Shown here one piece after another: positions 6,999 to 13,682 of a stretch of 19,587 nucleotides of DNA. A program made the position numbers and the translations under genes. The notes beneath the pieces are model-generated. The model saw nothing but the letters and a program-made list of their open reading frames with translations, had not been told where the DNA came from and made no database searches. The stretch covers positions 1 through 19,587 of the forward strand of contig CALBSD010000100.1 in assembly GCA_937927625.1 (NCBI GenBank), given 5' to 3'. Position 1 is the stretch's first letter. Every line of letters starts with the position of its first letter. This stretch comes from an uncultured Actinomycetes bacterium. GTDB lineage: Bacteria; Actinomycetota; Acidimicrobiia; Acidimicrobiales; Ilumatobacteraceae.

Positions 6999-7736
6999 GT
7001 GCTACGTGAAGAAGAACCCCGCGAATGGGTCAGTTTTGAAGACCCAGATGAGCTTCGTACTTGGATGATTGACGCAACCTTTTTGCGATCCAATTACAAG
7101 TGCATTTACGGAGAAGGTTGCAAAGGTGTTCATGATGACCCGACACCAGAACTGATGCAGGGTTGCTGTTCGTTTGGTGCCCACTTCTTAGACGACAAGG
7201 ATTTGAAGTCTGTGAAGAGGTTTGTAAAGCGACTCGAACCACGGCATTGGAAACACTTTGACAAGGGCCGTGACAATAAGTGGTTTATGACGGAGAAAGA
7301 CGGAAGCAAGAAGACCTCCGTGGTGAAAGGTGCATGTATTTTCCACAACCCTCCTGGATTCGAAGGTGGAACTGGCTGTGCTTTTCACATTGCAGCTGTT
7401 GAAGCCGGTGAGCGCCATATGGACTGGAAGCCCGATGTGTGCTGGCAGGTTCCGGTGCGCCTAGAAGAACACATCGAAGATGGTGGTTACGTCGTTTCCA
7501 CTATCCGTGAATGGAAGCGTCGCGACTGGGGTGAAGGTGGAGACGACTTCCATTGGTGGTGCACAGAGTCTGCAGATGCATTCGTAGGTAAAGATCCTGC
7601 GTATGTCTTCTTCAAAGATGAACTGACAGAAATTATGGGCAAGGAAAGCTACGCCATCATGGTGAAGCAATTGACTCGCCCGACAGCGGTTCCTCTTCCC
7701 CACCCGGCAGTTCGTCATCGTACGAAAAAGAAGTAG
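6999..7736 (+). CDS. Cysteine-rich protein of unknown function, 245 aa
   Basis: No firm family assignment. The 245-residue soluble protein has eight cysteines at 35, 41, 56, 57, 113, 127, 148 and 188. They include a CxxxxxC pair and an adjacent CC in KCIYGEGCKG ... QGCCSFGAHF, and single cysteines in GACIFHNPPG, GTGCAFH, PDVCWQVP and HWWCTES. Conserved-looking aromatic, His and Asp residues surround them. This resembles the metal- or Fe-S-binding arrangement of YkgJ/CxxCxxCC-type proteins, but the spacing differs and I treat that only as a lead. The last residues are basic (RHRTKKK). The GTG start is backed by TAGCGT six bases upstream. Downstream it converges with typA, its stop lying in the left arm of a shared hairpin. 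Confidence 0.85.
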   Translation: MLREEEPREWVSFEDPDELRTWMIDATFLRSNYKCIYGEGCKGVHDDPTPELMQGCCSFGAHFLDDKDLKSVKRFVKRLEPRHWKHFDKGRDNKWFMTEKDGSKKTSVVKGACIFHNPPGFEGGTGCAFHIAAVEAGERHMDWKPDVCWQVPVRLEEHIEDGGYVVSTIREWKRRDWGEGGDDFHWWCTESADAFVGKDPAYVFFKDELTEIMGKESYAIMVKQLTRPTAVPLPHPAVRHRTKKK

Positions 7737-7751
7737 TTAAAGAACTACTTC
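7730..7751. terminator. Shared hairpin terminator holding both stop codons
   Basis: A perfect 9-bp inverted repeat, GAAGTAGTT and AACTACTTC, surrounds the 4-base loop AAAG. The TAG stop of the 6999 gene (7734-7736) and the TAG stop of typA (7745-7747) lie in opposite arms. In the typA direction the stem is followed by TTTTTC, as in an intrinsic terminator. In the other direction the tract is CCCCTTC, so termination of the cysteine-rich gene is less certain. The stem is A/T-rich, so strength is moderate. Confidence 0.65.
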
Positions 7752-9559
7752 CCCTTCGTCTGACGGCGGCGATCCTCAACGGTGAGGTAGCGCTTACGGA
7801 TGCGAATGTTCTTTGGTGTCACTTCGACCAACTCGTCGTCACCGATCCATTCAATGGCTGTCTCGAGCGTATGAATAATTGGTGCTGCAAGCTTCGGACC
7901 ATCATCATGGCTGTGTGTACGAATGTTGTTCTTCTCTTTGGCACGAACCACGTTGAGAACCATTTCTTCGTTACGAGCTGACTGGCCAACAACCATTCCT
8001 TCGTACACCTCTGTACTTGGCTCCAGGAAGAACTCGCCGCTCTTTTGGAGGTTGTCGAGGGCGTATGCGGTAGTTGTCCCCATTCGGTCGCTGATCATTG
8101 CGCCGTTTGTGCGGTGTGGCAATTCACCAGCCCAAGGCATCCAGCCAGCGTGTGTCTGGTTTAATAACGCGGTGCCGCGTGTTGAGGTCATCAACATCGA
8201 ACGGAAACCAATGAGGCCACGTGATGGAGCTTCGAAATAAACAATGGTTCGTCCAGGGTCACCAGCGCGCAATTCAGTCACACGACCCTTACGTGGAGCA
8301 AGGGTTTGAGTAATGACACCGACAAATTCATCGGGAACGTCACATGTGCCAGATTCAAGTGGCTCATGCTTCTTGCCATTGATTTCCTTCGTGATTACCT
8401 CAGGGCGTCCTACTTGAAGTTCGAAACCTTCACGGCGCATGTTCTCGATAAGAACTGCCAACTGCAATTCACCACGACCAGCAACTGAGGTGACATCGGG
8501 AGAATCAGTGTCAGTGATCTTGATGGACACGTTGCCAAGAATTTCCTTGTTCAGACGATCACGAAGGTGACGACTTGTGACGAACTTTCCTTCACGTCCG
8601 GCATACGGAGATGTATTTACACCAAAGGCCATGCGGATAACTGGTTCGTCAACTTCAAGACGAGGAAGCGGTGATGTGACTTCAACAGCTGACACCGTGT
8701 CGCCCACTTCAACTTCTGGAATACCTGCAAGGACGAAAAGGTCGCCTGCAGAGATCTCATCAACTTCGGTACGGCCGATTCCGTCGAACACACTCAATTG
8801 AACGATTCGGCGACGAATCGGTGATCCGTCCTTGCCCCACAGAGCAACTGTGTCGCCCTTGTGCATCACTCCACTATGAACTCGACCAATTGCGAGACGA
8901 CCCAAGTAATCGGAAACGTCAAGGTTGGTGACGAGTGCGGTCATCGGTGTTGTTGCATCATGGGTTGGTGCTGGAATGGTGTCGAGAATCGTCTCGAGCA
9001 AGCACGAGAGATCGGCATCTGCAGGGGGCATACCGATGCCGCGCATGGCGCGCCCTTCACGAGCTACTGCAGAAATAACAGGGAAGGTCAACTGATCGTC
9101 GTTGGTAGCAAGGTCGAGGAACAATTGTTCGACTTCTTCGAGTACTTCTTGCGGGCGTGCATCACCACGGTCAACTTTGTTGATCACGAGAATCGTGGGT
9201 AGACCCAGACCAAGAGCTTTTGACAACACATAGCGAGTCTGGGGTAATGGACCTTCAGCAGCGTCAACAAGAAGTACAACTCCGTCCACCAAAGCAAGTG
9301 CGCGTTCTACTTCGCCACCGAAGTCAGCGTGCCCCGGTGTGTCCACCAAGTTGATCAGGGTGTCCTTAAAGTTGATACGGGCAGCCTTCGCCAAAATGGT
9401 GATGCCGCGCTCACGCTCTTGTGCATCCGAGTCCATCACTCGGTCGACAACAGCCTGGTGGGCTGCGAAGGCGCCGGTGGTACGGAGCAGGGTATCTACA
9501 AGGGTGGTTTTGCCATGGTCGACGTGTGCGACCATGGCGACGTTGCGAAGAGCACTCAT
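7745..9559 (-). CDS. typA: Translational GTPase TypA/BipA
   Basis: A 604-residue ribosome-associated GTPase related to EF-G that aids 50S subunit assembly and stress adaptation. The G domain shows AHVDHGKTT (11-19, P-loop), RGIT (51-54, G2), DTPGHADF (73-80, G3) and NKVD (127-130, G4). Domain II follows with GRLAIGRVHSG. The EF-G-like domains III and V and the BipA-specific C-terminal domain follow; that last domain contains NGAMISDRMGTTTAYAL, ARNEEMVLNVVRAKE and KNNIRTHSHDDGPKL. Length is typical. The ATG at 9559 is preceded by a C-run with no Shine-Dalgarno sequence and no TANNNT at the usual spacing. It follows the small charged gene by 32 bases, which contain a weak 4-bp GTCC/GGAC hairpin (triloop). 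It is the last gene of the minus-strand run and ends in a hairpin terminator. Confidence 0.97.
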   Translation of the reverse strand: MSALRNVAMVAHVDHGKTTLVDTLLRTTGAFAAHQAVVDRVMDSDAQERERGITILAKAARINFKDTLINLVDTPGHADFGGEVERALALVDGVVLLVDAAEGPLPQTRYVLSKALGLGLPTILVINKVDRGDARPQEVLEEVEQLFLDLATNDDQLTFPVISAVAREGRAMRGIGMPPADADLSCLLETILDTIPAPTHDATTPMTALVTNLDVSDYLGRLAIGRVHSGVMHKGDTVALWGKDGSPIRRRIVQLSVFDGIGRTEVDEISAGDLFVLAGIPEVEVGDTVSAVEVTSPLPRLEVDEPVIRMAFGVNTSPYAGREGKFVTSRHLRDRLNKEILGNVSIKITDTDSPDVTSVAGRGELQLAVLIENMRREGFELQVGRPEVITKEINGKKHEPLESGTCDVPDEFVGVITQTLAPRKGRVTELRAGDPGRTIVYFEAPSRGLIGFRSMLMTSTRGTALLNQTHAGWMPWAGELPHRTNGAMISDRMGTTTAYALDNLQKSGEFFLEPSTEVYEGMVVGQSARNEEMVLNVVRAKEKNNIRTHSHDDGPKLAAPIIHTLETAIEWIGDDELVEVTPKNIRIRKRYLTVEDRRRQTKGK

Positions 9560-9591
9560 GGGGGGTTCAAATTTCTGTCCGAAGGACGGTT

Positions 9592-9786
9592 TTAGGAGAG
9601 ATCGTCGTCCGAGTCGTCGTCATCATCATCGAAGGTCACGCCGTAGCGTTCCGCAATGGCTGCGTACTCGTCATCCTCTGCTGGGTTTTCACGATCCGAG
9701 CCACTGAAACCGAGGTCTGCGGCACTAGGGCCTGCTTGCTTCAATTTGCGCGCTTCTTCGAACCGGCGATGTCGACCTTTTTTCAT
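9592..9786 (-). CDS. Small dipolar protein of unknown function, 64 aa
   Basis: Unrecognised. The N-terminus is strongly basic (MKKGRHRRFEEARKLKQAG). The middle is polar (DLGFSGSDRENPAEDDEYAA) and the C-terminus is an acidic run (TFDDDDDDSDDDLS). Such a basic-head, acidic-tail layout suggests binding to RNA, ribosome or another polyion, and the neighbours (RNase D, TypA) fit RNA biology; this is inference. The frame stays open to a GTG at 9813, but I prefer the ATG at 9786, because GGAG lies seven bases before it and the basic MKKGRHRR start looks native. It has no cysteine or membrane segment. It sits 80 bases after rnd and 32 before typA, in the same direction. Confidence 0.72.
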   Translation of the reverse strand: MKKGRHRRFEEARKLKQAGPSAADLGFSGSDRENPAEDDEYAAIAERYGVTFDDDDDDSDDDLS

Positions 9787-9793
9787 GGTCGGT

Positions 9794-9797
9794 CTCC
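9794..9797 (-). promoter_or_regulatory. Shine-Dalgarno GGAG for the 64-aa gene
   Basis: GGAG is seven bases before the ATG at 9786. It favours this ATG over the upstream in-frame GTG at 9813, which has no ribosome-binding signal. Confidence 0.55.
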
Positions 9798-9866
9798 GAA
9801 CAGTGTGTGGCACAGGGCCGTATGGACAATCCTGACGAGTTTACATAGGTCGCTGGTGAAAAGTCG

Positions 9867-11063
9867 TCAATTGGCTTCTGTAGGCGGCATATCGACTAAA
9901 CGGAGTCCATTTCCGCCATTTTCCTTGGTGAAAGTCAGTGCCTTTCGTCCAGCAACGAGATCTTCGATGTCGCGACCCACAATCTCGGCTCTCCAACCCT
10001 CGCGCATCCGAGCGCCAGGGGCAGATGACAACAGATCATTGATGTCCTTGCGAGTGCCGAGAAGTCCGGCGTCCAGATCGCTTTGACGAGCCAATTCCGT
10101 AACCCAAGCAGACACCAAGGTGGCTGCTGGCCGCATTGATTTGTCAAGGTCTTCACCATCATGTGATGGAAACGAAAGATCACCCTCTGCAGACCGATCA
10201 ATACCCAACTGTACGGCGTCGAGCAGAGCGCGCCCCTGAGCACCGTTGACATGACGGCTGTCGACTCCCCGACTTTGCAACATCTCTTCGGCACTACGAG
10301 GAGCCTTTTGTGCAATGCCAAGAATGGCGATGTCGGACAACACATGGCGAGGTGGAAGATCCAAATCCATTGCACGGTTTTCTCGCCATTCAGCGACTGC
10401 TTGCGCGACCCATCGTGATCGTCCTTTGAGTGTTCGCACATCTTTTACCCGTAGCCATGCGTCTTCTGGAGGGTTGGGACCCGTTGGACGTGTGCGCAAT
10501 TCTTCACTTGCATCGATAGCCCATTGCATGCGACCACGTTCTTCAAGTTCTTTGAAGATGATGTTCGACATCTCTTCGAGATATGCCACGTCAGATGCTG
10601 CATAGCGCAATTGATCTTTTGTGAGGGGGCGACGCAGCCAATCTGTCAACCTGTCCCCCTTCGGCACGATGACTTTCAAATACGACTGCAGGAGCGATGC
10701 CAAAGATGGCTGCGAATAGCCAAGGAAGCCGGCACACAACTGGGTGTCGAGCATGCGTGACGGAATGTAACCACAACTCTGTGCCATGACATCAAGATCT
10801 TGTTGGGCCGCATGCAAGACGCACATACCCGGTCCATCAAACAATGGGCGAAGCAACTTCATGTCGACTTCCAGAGGGTCAATTATGACCGTGCGTTGCG
10901 AAGTTGCAATCTGCACTAAAGCAAGCTGAGGAAAGTAAGTCTTTTCCCGATGGAATTCGGTATCGAGATAGAAGTGTGATTCGGTTAGCGCCTCTTGCGT
11001 AAACGCAACGAGATCTTGGTCGGAATCAATCCAGTCGTATGTGATGTCAGGACGGCTGGTCAC
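9867..11063 (-). CDS. rnd: Ribonuclease D (DEDD 3'-5' exonuclease with HRDC)
   Basis: A 398-residue RNase D-like 3'-5' exoribonuclease for maturation or decay of structured RNA such as tRNA 3' ends. The DEDD catalytic domain shows FYLDTEFHREKTYFPQLALV (Asp34 and Glu36, Exo I), VLHAAQQDLDVM (Asp89, Exo II) and YAASDVAYLEE (Tyr154 and Asp158, Exo III). An HRDC-type helical domain follows, with WLRVKDVRTLKGRSRWVAQ and WRENRAMDLDLPPRHVLSD at about 204-245, then a second helical region. The GTG start at 11063 lies inside the rhodanese gene (17-base overlap), with neither a leaderless hexamer nor a Shine-Dalgarno sequence, so coupling to the rhodanese is likely. The stop is followed by an 80-base gap before the 64-residue gene. 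Confidence 0.93.
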   Translation of the reverse strand: MTSRPDITYDWIDSDQDLVAFTQEALTESHFYLDTEFHREKTYFPQLALVQIATSQRTVIIDPLEVDMKLLRPLFDGPGMCVLHAAQQDLDVMAQSCGYIPSRMLDTQLCAGFLGYSQPSLASLLQSYLKVIVPKGDRLTDWLRRPLTKDQLRYAASDVAYLEEMSNIIFKELEERGRMQWAIDASEELRTRPTGPNPPEDAWLRVKDVRTLKGRSRWVAQAVAEWRENRAMDLDLPPRHVLSDIAILGIAQKAPRSAEEMLQSRGVDSRHVNGAQGRALLDAVQLGIDRSAEGDLSFPSHDGEDLDKSMRPAATLVSAWVTELARQSDLDAGLLGTRKDINDLLSSAPGARMREGWRAEIVGRDIEDLVAGRKALTFTKENGGNGLRLVDMPPTEAN

Positions 11064-11376
11064 CAGTTACCACTTCGTTGCCTTCAAGAATCCATGCGGC
11101 TGTTCCACCGACAACATTCACGAATTGAACATTGTCGAAGTCTGGAACATTAGAAAGAAACTCACAAGCACGTGCGCTGCGTCCACCCATCTGACACACC
11201 ACATAGACCGTATCTTTGGGATCGATTGCGGAGTAAGCCTCAGTTAATTCGCTAAGTGGAACATTGACGGCAGTGGGAACATGTCCTCCTGTGTACTCAT
11301 TTAGTTCACGTACATCGACGACATAGGCGTTGCTGACAGCAGCGAAATCAGTAATGGAAATTTCTGTCCAACTCAT
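11047..11376 (-). CDS. Single-domain rhodanese (sulfurtransferase)
   Basis: A 109-residue stand-alone rhodanese, likely passing sulfane sulfur as a persulfide on its active-site cysteine in the cytoplasm. Family signatures are YVVDVRELNEYTGGHVPTAV (18-37), the active-site loop CQMGGRS with Cys61, and GGTAAW near the C-terminus. The six-residue loop is of the rhodanese, not phosphatase, type. It starts two bases after the mobA stop and overlaps rnd by 17 bases. A TACTGT hexamer six bases before its ATG suggests its own leaderless transcript. Proximity to mobA could hint at sulfur supply for molybdenum cofactor, but no moeB/moaD/moaE is here, so the acceptor is unknown. Confidence 0.92.
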   Translation of the reverse strand: MSWTEISITDFAAVSNAYVVDVRELNEYTGGHVPTAVNVPLSELTEAYSAIDPKDTVYVVCQMGGRSARACEFLSNVPDFDNVQFVNVVGGTAAWILEGNEVVTGDQPS

Positions 11377-11378
11377 GA

Positions 11379-11954
11379 CTACACAGTAGTTGCGTCGTTG
11401 TCGCCAAGAAGGTCTGCAGGTGTGTTGATGTTTCGAACAGCAACTGCTGGCACAGGAACTTCTGCAACGTCAAGAAGGACTGCTGCGCGGTGCACTGCTC
11501 GCTCATTGCGCTTCCACACCGACTCAAGAGTCTTCAAACACTCTTCTTTGGACCATGCAGCGACGAGCCAGTTGAGTCGGTCGGTGCGCCCAACAGTTGC
11601 TTGTGCTTCGGGCAATGCGCGAACAAGGCTGGAGATCACTGCATCTGTAATGAAGGGCATGTCGCACGACAGCACTACAACAGAATCATTCGATGCCGCC
11701 TTTAACGCCGTGATGACCCCACCCAATGGGCCTTCGCCGGGGTGTAAATCCTTCTTCCAGATACCGGTCAATTTCTTTGCACGGGCCTGAGTACCTCCAA
11801 TGAGGAGAATCTCTGTGGCCCCAGCGGTCTGTGCAGCGTCTGCGACACGCTGAGCCATGGCCACTCCCTCGACGGGATACACGGCCTTGTCGGTACCCAT
11901 ACGAGAGCTATCGCCGCCAATAAGGATGGCAACGGTGAAATCTGCTCCCGACAT
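11379..11954 (-). CDS. mobA: Molybdenum cofactor guanylyltransferase MobA-like
   Basis: A 191-residue nucleotidyltransferase of the MobA family, which joins GMP from GTP to molybdopterin to make the guanine dinucleotide cofactor. The N-terminus holds the nucleotide-binding signature LIGGDSSRMGTDKA (11-24). HPGEGPLGG (71-79) and VVLSCDMPF (93-101, metal-binding Asp98) follow, as expected. Length is normal. No other cofactor gene or molybdoenzyme lies in the window, so a related cytidylyl-transferring role (MocA-like) cannot be excluded. It is the first gene of the minus-strand run. The ATG has TAGCGT seven bases upstream, and 41 bases separate it from the divergent 99-residue gene. Confidence 0.85.
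   Translation of the reverse strand: MSGADFTVAILIGGDSSRMGTDKAVYPVEGVAMAQRVADAAQTAGATEILLIGGTQARAKKLTGIWKKDLHPGEGPLGGVITALKAASNDSVVVLSCDMPFITDAVISSLVRALPEAQATVGRTDRLNWLVAAWSKEECLKTLESVWKRNERAVHRAAVLLDVAEVPVPAVAVRNINTPADLLGDNDATTV
11383..11388 (-). promoter_or_regulatory. Internal -10-like hexamer TACTGT before the rhodanese
   Basis: TACTGT lies in the last codons of mobA, followed by six bases and the ATG at 11376, fitting the leaderless pattern. Confidence 0.4.
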
Positions 11955-11961
11955 GATGTCA

Positions 11962-11967
11962 ACGCTA
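11962..11967 (-). promoter_or_regulatory. -10-like hexamer TAGCGT for mobA
   Basis: TAGCGT is followed by seven bases and the ATG at 11954. No Shine-Dalgarno sequence is seen. Confidence 0.45.
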
Positions 11968-11983
11968 CGGGCAGAAATGAGCC

Positions 11984-11989
11984 TAAAGT
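11984..11989 (+). promoter_or_regulatory. -10-like hexamer TAAAGT for the 99-aa gene
   Basis: TAAAGT, six bases, then the ATG at 11996. It predicts a leaderless transcript divergent from mobA, the two -10 elements being 16 bases apart. Confidence 0.5.
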
Positions 11990-11995
11990 TGCCTC

Positions 11996-12295
11996 ATGAG
12001 CACGATTCTCGCCGTTACTGATGCAAACACCCTGAAGAATGCGGCCCTTGGCCTGTCGGGAGCGGCTCTTGTCGTCGCTGTCATCCTGATGAAGGTCATT
12101 TCCAACATTGTTGGCAAGGTCATTTCAACGGTCGTCCTAGTGGCTATCGCCCTTGTTGGTTATTCCCAGCGCACCGAAATCACTGATTGCGTTAACAAGG
12201 TGAAGGCTGAATCGACAACGGCTGCTACATCCAGTGTCTCGTGCACCTTTTTCGGTCAAGACATTGAAGTGAAACTGCCATCGCTGTCTAAGTGA
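11996..12295 (+). CDS. Small membrane protein of unknown function, 99 aa
   Basis: Unrecognised. Two hydrophobic helices lie at about residues 15-34 (AALGLSGAALVVAVILMKVI) and 37-56 (IVGKVISTVVLVAIALVGY), joined by a very short turn. A C-terminal soluble part of about 43 residues follows, with two cysteines (65 and 83) that could form a disulfide if it lies outside the membrane. The positive-inside rule gives no clear orientation. The ATG is backed by TAAAGT six bases upstream. The last 40 bases overlap the 3' end of the opposing hydrolase gene, and a strong hairpin follows its stop. The reading frame is supported by composition and promoter; the function is unknown. Confidence 0.75.
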   Translation: MSTILAVTDANTLKNAALGLSGAALVVAVILMKVISNIVGKVISTVVLVAIALVGYSQRTEITDCVNKVKAESTTAATSSVSCTFFGQDIEVKLPSLSK

Positions 12296-13047
12296 GGCTG
12301 AATGAGGAGTTTCGCAAACTCCTCAGCATGTGAGTTAGGCGCACCATGTCCTGCGTCTTCAATTAAGACCGATTGAGCTCGTGGCAAATGCTCTCCCAGC
12401 CAAACAGCACCTTTTTTGTGATGGTCTAAACCGCGGGACCCGTATCCGCACAGCACGGGACATTGAATCTCCTCAGAAGTCCAAGGAGCCGAATCTCTGA
12501 TGGATTGCAACTCTGTTGTCAGAGCAGGACCTTCGCGGCGTCGCTCCTCTTTCGTGCGTTCTGGTAACTCTGACCATCGTCGATTGCCAATGAGACGAGT
12601 CATAAATGCTTCCGCAGCTTGTTCTGACGGAACGCTAAGACTGGTCGCACCTGCGGTACTTGTGGGCCACCAGTCGAACCACGACAGAGGTGTTTCATAA
12701 GTGGAAACGCCAGAGATTTGATCTCCTAATCGAGCGGCCGTCGCAAGCGCAATATTCCCGCCGAAACTATGACCGACGAGAACTGCACTGCGACCATTGA
12801 GAAATCGAATGAGGTCATCTACATTGCCCGGCACGGTGTACGGCCCCGCATGTGTTGCATTCTGGGCATAACCACGTCTATCCCAGCGGAGTACTCGGGC
12901 TTGTTTCTGAATCTGTCGAGAAACCCGCAGCATTCCCAAAGCACGGTCCAATGAGCCATGAATCAGGACGACGAGCGGTCCGTCTTCACGACCTTCTTCA
13001 ATAAATTCAAGGCCATCATCCGTTGAATGAGTGACGCTTGTGGACAT
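12256..13047 (-). CDS. Alpha/beta-fold hydrolase
   Basis: A 263-residue alpha/beta hydrolase, substrate unknown. The fold order is clear: VVLIHGSLDR (27-35, oxyanion HG), LRWDRRGYAQN, the nucleophile elbow VGHSFGGNIA with Ser94, GYGSRGLDHH as probable acid segment (Asp208) and EDAGHGAPNSH with catalytic His234. A helical cap lies between about 120 and 185. The sequence gives no clue to esterase versus haloalkane or epoxide chemistry; the lack of an Asp nucleophile argues against the latter two. Its ATG is only 20 bases from the divergent phosphatase start, with an AATGAT hexamer six bases upstream. The last 40 bases overlap the 99-residue gene. Confidence 0.88.
   Translation of the reverse strand: MSTSVTHSTDDGLEFIEEGREDGPLVVLIHGSLDRALGMLRVSRQIQKQARVLRWDRRGYAQNATHAGPYTVPGNVDDLIRFLNGRSAVLVGHSFGGNIALATAARLGDQISGVSTYETPLSWFDWWPTSTAGATSLSVPSEQAAEAFMTRLIGNRRWSELPERTKEERRREGPALTTELQSIRDSAPWTSEEIQCPVLCGYGSRGLDHHKKGAVWLGEHLPRAQSVLIEDAGHGAPNSHAEEFAKLLIQPHLDSDGSFTSMS
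12303..12325. terminator. Strong hairpin after the 99-aa gene, inside the opposing CDS
   Basis: TGAGGAGTTT and AAACTCCTCA form a perfect 10-bp stem around the loop CGC, seven bases after the stop of the 99-residue gene. No T-run follows on the plus strand, so it may act as an mRNA 3' stabiliser rather than a classic terminator. The same bases encode EEFAKL of the opposing hydrolase. Confidence 0.45.
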
Positions 13048-13052
13048 CGCTT

Positions 13053-13059
13053 TATCATT
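13053..13059. promoter_or_regulatory. Overlapping divergent -10 elements
   Basis: The plus strand reads TATCAT (13053-13058), nine bases before the ATG at 13068. The minus strand reads AATGAT (13059-13054), six bases before the ATG at 13047. Both start codons are 20 bases apart, so one near-symmetric element may drive transcription both ways with little or no leader. Confidence 0.4.
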
Positions 13060-13067
13060 TCACATCA

Positions 13068-13682
13068 ATGGAACTGATACTTGTACGACATGGACTTCCG
13101 GTGCGACGAGAGGTTGTTGATGGCCCCGCCGATCCCGAGCTGTCAGTAGACGGCCATGCTCAAGCAAGGCATTTTGCTGAATACATGGCATTGGAACATA
13201 TTGATGCCCTGTACTCGAGTCCGATGAAGCGTGCATTGCAGACTGCTGAGCCACTCGCAAAGATCAAGGGTTTGACACCGATCATCGTTGATGGTGTTGC
13301 AGAGTTCGATCAACATTCAAATGAATACATTCCTGTTGAAGAGTTGAAAGCGAACAACGATCCGCGCTGGCAAGAAATGGTGAAAGGCGGATTTGGTGCC
13401 GACGAACCGCCAGCAGAATTCACCGCACGTGTCAATGAATCTCTCAACCAAATCATTAACGACAACAAGGGAAAGCGTGTTGTCGTCACCTGCCATGGTG
13501 GCGTGATCAATGAATTCCTCTCGAAAGTCTTAGGTCTCGAAAGCGGACAGTTCTTTTATCCGAATTACACGTCCATTCATCGAATCGCGGCATCATCGTC
13601 CGGCCACCGCAGCATTCTCTCCGTCAATGAGATTTCACATTTGCGTGGAACCGGACTTCCCATTGGTTTGTTCCATGGGTAA
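13068..13682 (+). CDS. Histidine phosphatase (phosphoglycerate mutase-like)
   Basis: A 204-residue member of the histidine phosphatase superfamily. The catalytic RHG is at residues 7-9 (LVRHGLP, phospho-accepting His8). Supporting residues are the YSSPMKRALQTAEPLA segment (Arg55), an acidic FDQH region and the second catalytic histidine in VTCHGGVINEF (His143). It could be a cofactor-dependent mutase, a phosphatase (CobC/GpgP-like) or an inactive relative; substrate is open. I choose the ATG at 13068, which places RHG at the normal depth, over the in-frame GTG at 13038, which would overlap the divergent gene. The stop overlaps the aminopeptidase start by eight bases (ATGGGTAA), so the two are coupled. 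Confidence 0.9.
   Translation: MELILVRHGLPVRREVVDGPADPELSVDGHAQARHFAEYMALEHIDALYSSPMKRALQTAEPLAKIKGLTPIIVDGVAEFDQHSNEYIPVEELKANNDPRWQEMVKGGFGADEPPAEFTARVNESLNQIINDNKGKRVVVTCHGGVINEFLSKVLGLESGQFFYPNYTSIHRIAASSSGHRSILSVNEISHLRGTGLPIGLFHG

Noticed and set aside
9560..9591. Riboswitch or attenuator before typA
   Set aside because: Only a 4-bp stem (GTCC/GGAC) with a 3-base loop in 32 bases; too small to support.
9594..9630. Microsatellite of GAC/GAT units
   Set aside because: The repeat is the aspartate-rich tail of the 64-residue protein with mixed codons, not a pure tandem repeat.
9421..10086. 221-codon open frame on the plus strand
   Set aside because: It lies antisense across typA, the 64-residue gene and rnd, reads through their well-supported frames, is rich in Arg and Ser without any domain, and has no start signal.
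13038..13067. Upstream GTG start for the histidine phosphatase
   Set aside because: It adds ten residues before the conserved start, overlaps the divergent hydrolase start and lacks any initiation signal; RHG at residues 7-9 from the ATG at 13068 is standard.
13627..13674. Upstream start for the M18 aminopeptidase
   Set aside because: It would add 16 unconserved residues inside the phosphatase gene; the ATG at 13675 gives the standard N-terminus and an ordinary 8-base overlap.
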